Assembly: GCF_000247815.1 (NCBI RefSeq)
Contig: NC_021681.1
Span: forward strand, 9,922,567 to 9,986,566
Direction: 5' to 3'
Source of the DNA: Ficedula albicollis
Lineage: Eukaryota; Chordata; Aves; Passeriformes; Muscicapidae
Length of the DNA: 64,000 nucleotides
Part shown: positions 51,504 through 63,225 of the stretch, piece by piece
Numbering within the stretch: the first letter of the stretch is position 1
Layout of the letters: each line of letters begins with the position of its first letter
Program-made: the position numbers and the translations under genes
Notes under the pieces: model-generated
The model's input: only the letters and a program-made list of their open reading frames with translations
The model's database searches: none
Told to the model about the DNA's origin: nothing

Positions 51504-54500
51504 CTTTTTTCCCTTTGGTTCAGTGGAAGATCAGTTCACAAATTAAATCTTTTCTTGCAAAGCAACAGGAAAGTGTAATTGATTTTGTTATGGCAGAATG
51601 TGAAAAATGTTCATTAGGTAAGGGGTGAAAGGGCAGATTTAGCTAGCAGCCATAATATGGACAGGGTTGAACTAGAGTTGCCTGTTCACACCAAATTAAA
51701 GAAGTCTCAAAAAATGATGGTAAAAAGGATCCTTGGAGAGAATTATTATACAGGGGAAAACAAACAGGAATCAGGTAATACCCCCAAACAAAACTACTTT
51801 TTTTATATTTCAAATGTCACAATTTTGTCAGAAAGATCAAACCCAGAGATCAGCAAAAAAGATTCTGGAATACTCTTGCATTTTCCACTTTTGGATCCTT
51901 ATTGCCCTTAGCCCAGAGTAAGCAGCAAAATGTGATTTACCACAACGTTTAACCTAACAGCAAAAAATTCATGACAAATTTTTAAAAATTAATCAAGGCC
52001 TATTCTAAGACCCACGTGAAGGCATAATGACTTTGGATTTTCCATTATCCCCCTCTCTTCCACCCTTAGAGGAGGTTAAGCAGAGAAGCCCCTACTGACT
52101 GGCAGGCAGGTCTCCATTACACTGTAAGTCCCCATTGGTTTCACAGTTGATGTACCACTGGAAAAATTAGCACAAAGCAGCAGGATTTCACCTCTGATTT
52201 CATTCCACCCTCCAATTTTACAGATTTCAGGGTTAGTATTAAAGACAGAAAAAAACTACTAAAGACATTTTCCCCAGGTGAGATTGGCACATCACACTTC
52301 AGAGTAACGAGGACAGTAATTTTCTGTTGAAGTTGTACATTAGCTGGTCTGCAAATAGGCATTAGTTCACCTGTTTCAAATTCACCTGAGTCATTCTTAT
52401 GTCAAAGTGGTAAAAACCAAGACCAACCACATAAATTCATGGGACAGTCCCTTGTGAAATGCCAAACTGCTGCCCACCATGAGAGCACAGCCCCTGCCTA
52501 CAGCAGGAGCTTTGGGAACTGCAGCAATGGAGAGCAGCTAACAGACAGAAGAGATGATAGGAGCCCCTAGGAGCTGCCAGTACAGGTAGTATAGGCAGCC
52601 TCCAGATTCTTTATCTGAAACCCAGAAGCATCTGGGAAAAGTCACATTTCAGCAATGCAGTAGAAAGGCACCATCGCTCCTGCTGCTTATCTGCAGGAAT
52701 CTCCTGAGAGTGCTTCTTCCTGCATAAACTGTAATTACAGGGGCCTAATCAGTAAATTTCATGTTATGCTTCATCTCTTAAATGTCTACATTACTTTCCA
52801 TTCCCTCTCATAACAGATCTGAGTGAATACATAGAAACAGAATAAGTGAATAATTTACCAAGGGCACCCCTCGAAATGGAGTGGGCTCATTTCCAAGGCC
52901 ACACAGAAGTGAAGGGACACAATACTGTAAATTAACTACGGCTTCAGTCACCTAATACATCTGCAGCAACTGTTTTGGCACCGTGTCTTTGAGCCAACAA
53001 AGATTTTATTAAACAACATTTGTATATACAATTTCTTTTTATAATGACTTACACGGAGTCTACTATGACACAGTGGCTGTATAGGGATGGGAGAGAAGTT
53101 TCAATTATAGATGCTCTTACTATATTAAAAAAAATCCTTGTTAGTCTCTGTCTACCAGTCTAGTGAAGCAGCCAATTTGGAAAAGGCACCTTGTGCGAAT
53201 GCCACAGCAGTCTGAGCACCCTTGGCACCTTCCATCATTTAGCAAGGCATAAAGTCCACAAGAACATAACCAGCAGAACATAAATGCACAGTGTGTTATA
53301 TATTACCCCTTTATATATATTCTGTATTATATTGAACCCCTGAGGAACAGTCATCTCTACCACGTTTATATGCTGCAGTTTGGAAGGCAACTTCTTCCAG
53401 CACACAAAAACAAAGCAGAGAGGAAGCTAATATTTGTTCTGCTCCCTGATTGATATTCACCCTTCAAACAGAGAACCCCTTTGGCACACAGCAGAGGAAA
53501 GAACAGTGGGAATTTGAATTTAATTCTTTTTCTAAGATTTGATTTTTATACAGTTACTTAATAGGGTATTTAAGTGTTACAAACTAAATTCAATACTCAA
53601 GTAAAATAGAAGTTAGTCTTAGAGACATCATCTGTATATATAGGGACAGACTTTTGAGAATTTATTTTTCAGCAAGTTTTTGGAAATAGTGGCTATATTG
53701 CCACGATATTGTTACTTCCCCCATCTTTCTCATGAGGTTACACATTAGTCAGAGCCTTGAACCCATCTGTGGAACAACCCCTACTGCCTGACTAAATTTG
53801 AATCTACATCTTTCAGGTGAATGCTCCAATGTCTGCCATGAAGCTGTCCTATGAATGTTTAAACAAGCATTTCACACTGCTGGTACTAGAAAAATCCTTC
53901 CCAAATCAGACTAGGTGTCTGTGGCCCCTTTATTGATGTCTCTTGCCCTTTCCCAAACCTAAAGGGAATAAAGTGGGAAATCTTAACCATGATCTCACAC
54001 TCACCCAAGGAGACATCCTGTCAACCTGAACTGCACCTGGAAAACAGCACATCAAGCTGAGCTCATCTTGGCAATTTGCATATTTAAGTGCTTAACTCAT
54101 GTTATGCTACTCTCTCCCCATTCAAGTTGACATGCACTCAAGATGACCTTGTACTTCCGATACTGCAGAAAAAAATACCTTCAGATTTTATAATGCTCAG
54201 TACTCTGCAAGACTAATTCAGTTAACATTCAAAATATTCAGTGCTGTGATATGACAGATAAGCCAGTTACCTACTCTTCTTCACCCAATATACAACATTT
54301 CTTATGATTTTTGTTTTTCCCCCAGCTTTCATTTCTCACGGAGCTCATAGCTCAAGCCCAAAGAGCCAGCCAAGCTTTGGGCACACAGTCAAATGTGTCA
54401 TGGAGCCACTGCAAAAGTATCTTCCATTTCACTACACTTGGCATCCCAGAATTTGCTGCAACCCCTCTACACAGCTCAACATGAAGCAACTCATCAGGGA

Positions 54501-54711
54501 ATGGGATAAAAAAGGCATCCAGTAGCAAAAAACCGACCTCGATCATCCCGTCAAAGCAGTAATTTTGAACTAATCAGCATCTAGAAATACTCTTGGAGTT
54601 CTACATGAATCTCAAAAAAGTCATGGATTAATTGCTCACAGAAAATGTATCTGGAGTGAGAAATTTAAATAGATCCCAGAAATCCTTTAATACCACCTCA
54701 TTATCAATACA
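51504..54711. other. Unique DNA, no gene recognised
   Basis: Frames starting in the 58-bp duplication run to 51628 and others to 51921, with no recognisable protein. The remainder is A+T-rich without repeats up to the CR1 fragment. Confidence 0.55.
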
Positions 54712-54842
54712 TATCCAAGGTTAGGTTGGATGGAGCTTGGCGCAAACTGTCCTTGTGAAAGGTCCCTGTCCATGGCAGCAGGACTGAAGCCAGGTGGTCT
54801 TCAAGGCTCCTTCCAACACAAACCATTCTGTGATTCCATGCT
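54712..54842 (+). mobile_element. CR1 LINE 3'-end fragment
   Basis: Reads in the CR1 sense direction: GGTTAGGTTGGATGGAGCTT, then GGTCCCTGTCCATGGCAGCA, CAAGGCTCCTTCCAACAC, and a terminal CATTCTGTGATTCCATG. About 130 bp of 3' UTR remain, a heavily 5'-truncated insertion. Its octamer-like end (ATTCTGTG/ATTCCATG) is typical of CR1. Confidence 0.92.
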
Positions 54843-55805
54843 CCAGGTATGAACTAATAGCTGCAACAAAAAACCTAGGGAGCATTCTTCTATTTTAGTT
54901 GTTTTTACATTTACACATTCATTCTGGAATTAAAAATGAAGAAGATTGATGTGCGACACAACCCATCTCCTTTCATCAGATTTGCAAAGTCATAAAAGGC
55001 ATTACTCTTCAGGACAGTTCCTTGTGTGCAGGTGCAATTCTGTGCTCTGACACCTCAATAGCTTTGAGGACTATAGTCAGGAATAAACCCTGTGAATGCA
55101 AAAAAAGAAATTGTCCTGTGGACATTTTGATTGCATCTTTTTACATCAGAAGCACACAAATGCTATTTGATAATTTATTATTGGACACTTTTCACACTGA
55201 TTACAGCTAAAATCATAAATGGTAGGCATGCAAAAAATAAGGTAGAGCCAGACTAATGAGAAACTGCCACAAGTACCAAAACAAAAGCACTGAATAAAGA
55301 GTTGTGCTGAGAAATTCTCGAGATAGTTCTCCTGATGCTGACTCAAAATCATATTCTCAATTATATGTGTAAATATATTTACTTTGCCAATACAGTGGCC
55401 ACAATAACACACACAATTGGTTTTGACAGCAGCAATAGGTTTCTTGGCTTTCTCCCATGATTTAAAACCAGAATAACAGTCACTTTCAGATGTGAAAAAC
55501 TGAATTCAGCTTGTTCAAGCCTGAGCTGTGCTTAGACACAGACAAACTCTCCTCTCTCTCATTACATCATTCCAACTACTACCAGACAGAACTTTAGATA
55601 CTATTATTCAGCAATTACAAATTTTTCCTTTTTTTTTGAATTGTCACTTAAAATATTAACCATCATTTCCCTCCTAAACAGGAAAGGAAAAATACTCGGG
55701 CCACTGTGTATCAAGAGACCAAATAACTAAGCAAATTGAGTTGCTGCTGTTTTCTATTTATTTTCATTGCTTTGTGGTGCTGCCATTGGCCAATAGGATG
55801 TAGTT
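54843..55805. other. Unique DNA, no gene recognised
   Basis: A+T-rich with a T9 run near 55630. The open frames at 55022-55210 and 55146-55412 lie on opposite strands and have no motif. Confidence 0.55.
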
Positions 55806-56101
55806 GAACAGGAATAAAAAAAACCAGCACACATTTTTGAATGCATTAAATGCATTTGATCACAGCTATAATTAACATTCAAATACATCATAGTTGAGGA
55901 CACCAAAAATGTACAAAGCCATAATAAGCATAAATTGACTCCATACTCAGTTCTGAACAGGAATAAAAAAAACCAGCACACATTTTTGAATGCATTAAAT
56001 GCATTCGAACAGGAATAAAAAAAAAACAGCACACATTTTTGAATGCATTAAATGCATTTGATCACAGCTATAATTAACATTCAAATACATCATAGTTGAG
56101 G
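55806..56101. repeat. Compound direct-repeat array, unit A (three copies)
   Basis: Unit A starts GAACAGGAATAAAA and contains CAGCACACATTTTTGAATGC. Copies: A1 55806-55899 (full, about 94 bp), A2 55955-56006 (left half only) and A3 56007-56101 (full). A1 and A3 share a right half with ATCACAGCTATAATTAACAT and CATCATAGTTGAGG. Each copy has the inverted repeat GAATGCATTAAATGCATT (55839, 55988, 56041); in A2 it is a perfect 9+1+9 palindrome. Confidence 0.94.
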
Positions 56102-56102
56102 C

Positions 56103-56286
56103 TTTCCATATAAAGAAACCTTAGTCGTGTGCTAGGCTCATGAGGGCCCAAAATGTGAGTACTCTGACAAAGGATGCAGCAGATACCAAAGTTATTTCCA
56201 TATAAAGAAACATTAGTCATGTGCTAGACTCATGAGGGCCCAAAATGTGAGTGCTCTGACAAAGGATGCAGCAGATACCAAAGTTT
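56103..56286. repeat. 92-bp tandem duplication, unit B
   Basis: Copies at 56103-56194 and 56195-56286 begin TTTCCATATAAAGAAAC and share GCTCATGAGGGCCCAAAATG or its one-base variant. I see about four substitutions, three of them transitions; one is CG in copy 1 against CA in copy 2 (GTCGTG/GTCATG), consistent with CpG decay. Unit B directly abuts unit A, so duplications are stacked here. Confidence 0.93.
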
Positions 56287-58119
56287 ATGTAAGTTTGAGG
56301 AGAGACTGTACAACCTAATGAAAGGAAAACCCCAAAAGGTAATTAAATAGTAGAAGTCATCTCAGCTTTGATTGCCTCTGAGCTGCAAGCTATTGAAAAG
56401 CCATCAAGAGGGTTTGGGCAAAGTATTCTCACTACCTGCCCTATTTGTAAATCATTAGGCATCGACTTCTGGTCACTGCTGCAGACAATAACCAGGCAAG
56501 GTGAACCTTTAGTCTGAAACTGTGCAACTATTCTGATCTTTTATGTCCTTACAACAGCATCATTGTAGCGCTGGCTATCATAGCAAGATGTTACTGTGCA
56601 CGATCAAGGAGAGCTGCAGAAATACATCAGTGTGAGCTCTAGCACAGAGTTCATGCCCAGAGTAAATTAATGAGCGGCCAGGAAAATTTGCCAGTGCTAA
56701 ACTCAATCCTGCTGTGACTGGATATTTTCTGGCACTTCAGCTAAAATTGGTGGAATCCAGCCATAAATATGCTGAGTTTAAGAAACATGGGTCAGTAGGA
56801 AGCATTCTAGGTGTCCAGCTTTGATACAATGGAAGCACAGCCTCAAACCGTTAATTATTTATGGAGCATATGCAAGAAAATGTAAAAAGCCCATAGAAAA
56901 CAAAAGACATGAGAAGTAGGGCTTTTTTGCTTGTGCTTTTATTTTTAAATTTAGATCCCATCTTCAAAGCCAGGATTTAACACACTTCTCATGCATAATT
57001 TCTGGCAAGTGCACTTACAACATCTTGTTGACATTTCACAGCTATACCTCAGTAAATACTTCAGGCTGTTGGTGATTATTTATTGTTAGACATAGATCTA
57101 CTACAGAATATTTAATTTCAGTAAACCATTATTCTAGGTTAGGAGGCCTAAACAAGGACTACTCTATAAAACACTACATGCAATTCAATATGACAAGCAG
57201 AAAACACTCAACAATTGCCCTGCAACTGTCTAGTGCAAGCTGCTCTAGTCTGTGATCTTTTAAATCAAAGTGGCCATGGCCATACATAAAACTGTATATT
57301 CCTTTATATCAATTCCTACCCATTAACATATTTATTAGTATTCAGATTAGTCAAAAGTTTAACATTCTGCATCACTGTAGGGTGCTTGATCCTGCATTCA
57401 AACATAAAAGCTTCTGTAAAAGAACACAGTTATCAACGTTGCAAACCATGAGTATGACCAAAAAAAAATTAAAAAACAATTACATGCCCTGGGACCCCTC
57501 CCCTCTCAAAATTCTAAGTGACTTTTCAACCATACTGCTCCTCAGTCACATGCATAATCAAAACTTCAGACTGCTTTCTTGGGAAACATCATTTCTATGT
57601 ATATTTGATACTTCAAGCTGTTTCATATGTTGCTTCTTTTCAAAAAAAGGATAACGACAACAATAACTGGAATTGTCTGGACAGAAATTTTACTCTCACA
57701 CAGCCAAAAAAAAAGCATAACTAAATTAATGCCCTATTGCTTCAGAATAATTCATGCTAGAGGACCACTCTGGCTTTCTCCCACACAATGAAAGCTCTGT
57801 CACTGGCACCAGTGAAAGAAGATATGGATCTCTTTGGCAAGATCCACTGACCACTGAAGTCATCAACAAGCTTTCAGTTGGTGTGAGTTTTGTGGTAAAT
57901 TTTAGAGTCAACTCCTGACAACCTGTTCTAGGTCTAAGTTAAAACACTTTTGCCATTACAAGACTGCAGACCAACCTATTACATTTCTATAATATACAAC
58001 AGAATTATCCACTCCAGTTAGGCCCATTAATTACCACAATAACTGATACTAGACTGATTTAGTTACACACTCATTATAGGATAATTACTATTGCAAGGTT
58101 TACTTAAAGAGGAACAGAG
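56287..58119. other. Unique DNA, no gene recognised
   Basis: Includes a block at 56650-56890 with GTTAATTATTTATGG and several paired A/T motifs that could be a conserved element. Short frames at 57382-57724 overlap one another and have no recognisable motif. Confidence 0.5.
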
Positions 58120-58262
58120 GAACAAGGACTGGAACAGGGTGTAGAGTCTCCTTCACTGGATGAAATCCTGTGCCGTGGGCTCAAGGATAACCCTGCTTGA
58201 GTGGGGCAGTTGGACCAGGTGACCTGCTATGGTCCCTTCCAACCCAACCTGTACTGGGATAA
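58120..58262 (+). mobile_element. CR1 LINE 3'-end fragment
   Basis: Sense-direction CR1 segments: GTAGAGTCTCCTTCACTGGA, AAGGATAACCCTGCTTGAGT, TTGGACCAGGTGACCTGCTA and TGGTCCCTTCCAACCCAACC, ending TGTACTGGGAT. This is the region just upstream of the LINE 3' terminus, truncated at both ends and diverged. Confidence 0.92.
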
Positions 58263-61200
58263 CCCCAGTTCTGGCTCTACAAAAACTATAAATCCAGGTT
58301 GAGATGACAGCATCTCCTGACAACAGCTACAGCCAGCTGTAGTCACAAAGCAGATGGTGGCTTCCTGGGGCTGGCAAAGTAGCAATAACAACAGAAAACA
58401 TCCCTGTGTTATAAGAAGCAAACATGCTGCTGATGCTGTTGTTCTCTGTCTGCTTCCATCTTCATCCTCCTGCTGCTTGCCCTGGGAGATTTTGCAGCAG
58501 TAAACCAGGCTGAGGAATCCCAAAGGCACCTACCCCTATATTCCCATGACTTCACCTGTCCCCCAGACAGCAGCTCTTCCCCAGATCCACCAGGTCAGAC
58601 AGAACTAACAGGTTCTGACCCTTAGACAAAATTGTGTTCTTAGGGCAATACACCAGCAGCTTGGAGTCAGCCCTTTCCCAGGTGTATGTTAACTACTGGG
58701 TGCAAAATATTTAAATGTACACCTATGTTACCAAAGGCTTAGGCATTTAGAGCTAAAACAGCAACATTTGAAACCTGGCAAGAAGTAGTAATTTGTAGGG
58801 CACAGAACACTGCACACCATGTCCCCAAACAGCAGCCCACATAAATAAAACCTATACCAAAAACTGGGGCCCTGGTGGAGGTTTTCACAAACAACCTCAA
58901 GGAATATATTTGCAATCCTTGGCTGTCGTTTTGTTTCTATCATGACTCCTCATAAAGACGTTCCTGAAAATGTGAATTTCAGGATCATCTCCTGAACTCA
59001 TAGGAAAAAAAGGCTCTATTATCTGTCCTTCCACAGGCAATCAACAAAATTGTTGCACATTAAGTGCTTTACTGCCTCATGGCTAAAATTCTTCTTCCTT
59101 GCCTTCTCAATATCCCCACATAAAGAGTGACCATCAGGCATAGTCTTTGAAAACAAAAGTAACTTCAGTAGCCAATGTATGACTATTTCTATTAGTCTTT
59201 ACTGTTATTTCAGTATTTTTTTAATAAACTTAATTTGTTAATTGATTAGAGACCCATGAACAGCTACAGAAAGCTACACTCAATTACTTGGACTTGGTTC
59301 TTTGTCATTCTTTGTCAAGAGAAAAAAACTGATTTAGGAGCAGGGAGTTCTCTAAGAGAGGAGGATTTTTCCATGTATGAAATTACTGGTGTTTATGCTG
59401 TGGATCTTACTCTTTGTTTTCCTACAAAAAAAATATTTTCCCTTTCTTGCACTAAATCATGCACACACTATGCGACCCAGCCTTCTTTTCAGGGAGCTGA
59501 CTGCATTTGCATAAACAATAACAGTCTAATGTTTATCAAGTCATTAATTCCTCATGAAAGCATACAGCTGTATAAAGAGCCTTTTTTCCTTAGAAAAATT
59601 CGAGTGTAAGTTATTAAAAAAGAAAGCAGTTGCATGACTGTAGATCTTGGAGATTAAAGATCATCAGGGATAGCACATAAAGCAATCAAAACATGGAATA
59701 TTTATGGAAACAGACATTTTTACTGATTTGTTACTTGTTTCTTTCTGTACAAAAGTTATATTTACATATGAATGTAATTCTGGATCAGAAACAAAATTTT
59801 ATCCATTGAATTTTTAAGTGGCATTATAAAATAGTAGACCAGTAGGAAATTCTCAAACATATGCCTGCCTACAGCTTTTATAACAGTTTGGGCAAAAGAA
59901 TCTATCTCTACATATTGCCAGTGTTCCCTTCATTATTATATCTTTTATATTCTAAAAACACTACCATGGTAAAAGCATCTAAAAGTCCTTAAATATAACA
60001 AATACAAAGGCTTATAACTGTATACAGAGGAAAGATATAGAACCTTTTCACAAACTTCACTCAATTTTTTGATTTCTCCTTCTGTAATTTTACAGTCTAG
60101 AATTTCACTTTTCTGTTAATTTTAGGTTGTTGGTAAGGGTTGAAAAAGAGCTGAAAGTAAATTATGCATGCCCTACCAATTCCCACTTTACTGTTAAAGG
60201 TACTTGTCCCTTAAGTGCCTGGGAGGTGCTCACACATACCTGTTTCAAACACTAACCCATAAGACAGACATTACAGTGAGATAACTTTGGTGTCCATAAG
60301 ACCACTGCCAGCAATCAAGTACCTCATAATACTGACCTGGCAACAGAGGCAGCTTGGGATAGAATTTGGACCCTGCCAGGAAGATACTGAGGCTGTAACT
60401 CAATCACTGCATGCCTCCAACATAACAAAAGGCAGGTGGAGTTAAGCACAGAGCGAAGGCAGAGAAAGCAAATCCTATCCTGGCAGCGCCCCAGAAGGAT
60501 TCAGTGAAACATACATAGAGAAATGAGAAGTGGTCCTCTCTTCCTTACAGTTAAAAGCTTCAAGCCTGTGCTAGAGGCATGTATCAATGCCCCACACTGG
60601 TTTCAGGTTTTCTCCTTTATCATCATGCAATAATACATGCAGTCCAGATTCTGATCCCCTTGCTGATACTGAATAGCATCCCTGGCTACGTCAATACAAA
60701 GAATTCAGTGTAATACACCTGGAGGTGAATGTGCAGCCTCAGTGGATACTACATTGCTCTCCAGGCATTTCACTGAGTATATAAATATACTGGGGTAAGT
60801 GCTGCAAACTTTTACTCTGATTTAGTCAAGTTACTCTACAAAGGTTTCTTTAGAGTTTAATGGAGCTGTGCATGGAGTGACGCTTCAAAGTCAGGACGGT
60901 AGCAACCAATCCACTGCAATGAATACCTTTGCAATCAAACAAATACATAACTCAAAATTCCTTGGTCTCCAGACAGTATGGAAAGTTTTAAGATAAGTGG
61001 AAAACATTGCCTTTCTTCCCTTATTTTATGAAAGGCAGTAAAGCCTCCTCTAACAGTAATGAGCCAGTGCCATAAATCTAAATGGAGAAAGCCTGTTCAC
61101 TGAGCAAAGACAAAACAAATTACTGTATATCATAGCAGAGGAAGGATCTAAAGATCAAAGGGTAAATACCATTTCCTGCAATGTGTTTTTCCAGGATACA

Positions 61201-61410
61201 GCTTACTCAGCTCCTAAGTTGTTCTACAGCAGAGAAAGAAAAAAAAAATGAAAGGGTGAGAGAAGTGTGCATTTAGGCTCTGGTAGATAAACACCCAGAC
61301 ACCAAAAATGGAAGCATGCTTGTGTAGTAGAAACAAAGTTATATGATATGACCCCTTTATTGTTATTTATTGCCTCCCCAGTATTTAGTTTGATGTATTC
61401 TTATCTCATA

Positions 61411-61437
61411 TTTAAGGGATCTTTAGGATCCCTTGAA
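61411..61437. other. 11-bp stem-loop
   Basis: TTTAAGGGATC, loop TTTAG, then GATCCCTTGAA. The inner eight pairs are perfect (AAGGGATC/GATCCCTT), extended by one T-G wobble and two T-A pairs. It is a palindrome-like element with no flanking repeat. Confidence 0.65.
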
Positions 61438-62829
61438 GTTGAACAAATGAGAAATATGGCTCTAGACTCGTAACTGCATGCCTTGTTTTGCTGTGAAGAG
61501 CAGTGCTCACCTGATGGTTTCTGATGGCCTGTGGATAAAAACCATTCCACAGCTCTATTCATAGCATGGCATATAGTTCTCTCCTTAAATATAAGGAACA
61601 TCCCGTACAACATTATATATTTGCATTTCAATGCTGCAAGATTTTCCCAAGAGATTTCTTCGAATGACTGGAAATATGATGGATTCTCACAAAAGTGCTT
61701 GTGATAGGGCAAGAAGTGATCTGGAGTCCTTCCCACGCATTAAACCACTCCCAATACAGTTGCTCTCAGGGACAAAGATGCTTCTCCCTTGCAAAGAGAA
61801 AAGATGGGGTGCTGCCAACTGTGGGAAAACGAAATGCCACACTCAACAGTGCTGGCTTTCAGCACACACATAGCCAGGTGCTACAAGAGCTTGAGGCCAG
61901 GCAGACCCTCCTTCTACAGTGCCCACATCAGCAGTGTCAAGGGAGAGCCCTGAGCAAGGGCTTGGAGGCAGCACATCCTGGTAAGCGCAAAGGGGCCAGG
62001 AGGAAGAAGTCATTTTTTAATTTGTTAGGACTACAAGAACTGTTCTGTTCATCAGATAAGAACAATTCAGCAGTGAGAAAGATCTCAGCTGAAAGACAGC
62101 AGATCCAGCAAATCAATCATAGAAACTGGTGTTAGTGGCCCACTCAGGTAGGTGAGGTCTATAGCCTAAAAAATACAGAGTCCTGCAAAGGCCAGTCACA
62201 GTATCTCTCAAAAGAGACATTAAAACAGTCTTGCATTCCTCCTTTTCTATTTTTGTCCCACCCAAGAGGGAGAAACTGAATCTGCTCTGGCCTCCTAACA
62301 CCAAACCATCAGAAAGGGCTACAGCCTGTGCTGAGCTGTGGCACACACAGCAGTGTTGGTCACCATTTAGAAGTCACCATGTAGCCATTTCCCACCTGAC
62401 AGAGATATCCCTGTGAGCATAAGGAGAATAACTCTTGCCATGTGGTAAGTGTGGGTGAAGTCTAACTTTTCCAAATGGTGACTACCACAGCCAGCCCACA
62501 GCAAAGACACTTCTTGGTTAGTTTTTACCCCAAACCAAGAACCTGAGATTTTTCTTGATTTGTTTCCCCCTGACAACTAGTGACTGCACCCCTTCTGTTT
62601 TGGAAGCCAAGGGCAGGTTTGTTTTGCATTCTCCTGACAGCCAAAGCTCTATGGCAAGTTCTCCTGACTCGCTAAATAAACTATTTCAATGAAGAGAGAC
62701 AGCATCAAATATGCTCCAATGGGGGATATCCCCCTGGTTTTGGAAAATGTTAGAGGATAGAATTTACCCTCATTTGTCAGAGTAGCTAGAAGTGGTAGGG
62801 ACCCCTTCACCTTATTAACTGTCCAAACC

Positions 62830-62865
62830 CTTAGGTACATGAGGAAGCTTAGGTACATGAGGTGC
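62830..62865. repeat. 18-bp tandem duplication
   Basis: CTTAGGTACATGAGGAAG at 62830-62847 is followed at once by CTTAGGTACATGAGG at 62848-62862. The 15 shared bases are identical. Confidence 0.9.
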
Positions 62866-63035
62866 TCCCCAGTGTCCTAGCAGCCAGCCAGTGAAACTGT
62901 ACAGCTGTGGATCTCCTGTCCCTGTGCTGTGATCACAGCCAAAGAACAGGAGGTCTCTGCACCACCCCTAATTTCCGCAGCCCATAAGCTGATGAGCCAT
63001 TTCTTTCTTTCCATATAACATGCCTCTGCTTCTAG

Positions 63036-63148
63036 AAGAAGAAATGCACCCCTCAGACCTTATTGATAATGCTGATGAAGATGAACTGACTTCACAATTA
63101 GCCTTCCTCTATCTTCAAGCTGCCAATAACTTGTACCAGTATATTTAA
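63036..63148 (+). CDS. Candidate 3'-terminal coding exon (unproven)
   Basis: The pyrimidine tract TGCCTCTGCTTCTAG ends at 63035 and is followed by AAG AAG, giving three possible AG acceptors three bases apart (63035, 63038, 63041). The frame entered with two leftover bases runs to TAA at 63146-63148 and encodes about 36 residues: an acidic patch (DLIDNADEDELTSQ), then an amphipathic helix-like end (LAFLYLQAANNLYQYI). AATAAA lies at 63244-63249. It looks unusually protein-like for its length, but I do not recognise the family. A candidate exon on the opposite strand lies 36 bp away, so at most one is likely real. Confidence 0.25.
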
Positions 63149-63183
63149 ATATAATCTATGCAGGGATCAACATTCCGTCTTAC

Positions 63184-63225
63184 CTTTATAGCAGCTTTCC
63201 ATCCACTGATTTTCATGCAAAGGTT
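63184..63225 (-). CDS. Candidate 42-bp exon on - strand (unproven)
   Basis: On the - strand, TTTATTTTTCACCCTTTAAAACAG is a good acceptor and TAAAG|GTAAGACG a strong donor. The 42 bp between are open in two frames; one (phase 0) reads NLCMKISGWKAAIK, the other PLHENQWMESCYK. Exon size and sites are plausible, but no protein is recognised, and the + strand candidate just beside it competes. Confidence 0.15.

Larger units (their letters stand above)
58263..63035. other. Unique DNA, no gene recognised
   Basis: Contains a strong hairpin at 61411-61437, an 18-bp duplication at 62830-62865 and a G+C-richer patch at 61870-62010. In that patch a frame (61695-62135) and a donor-like CCTG|GTAAGCG at 61982 occur together. 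A second donor-like GTG|GTAAGT is at 62445. None makes a convincing complete exon. Confidence 0.45.

Noticed and set aside
55754..56032. 92-codon - strand frame with repeated peptide blocks
   Set aside because: The repeated peptide simply reflects copies of unit A; the frame breaks where the A-run length changes.
61695..62135. 146-codon + strand frame with a donor-like site at 61982
   Set aside because: No strong acceptor, no recognisable domain, and overlapping frames on both strands suggest low stop density from local G+C rather than coding.
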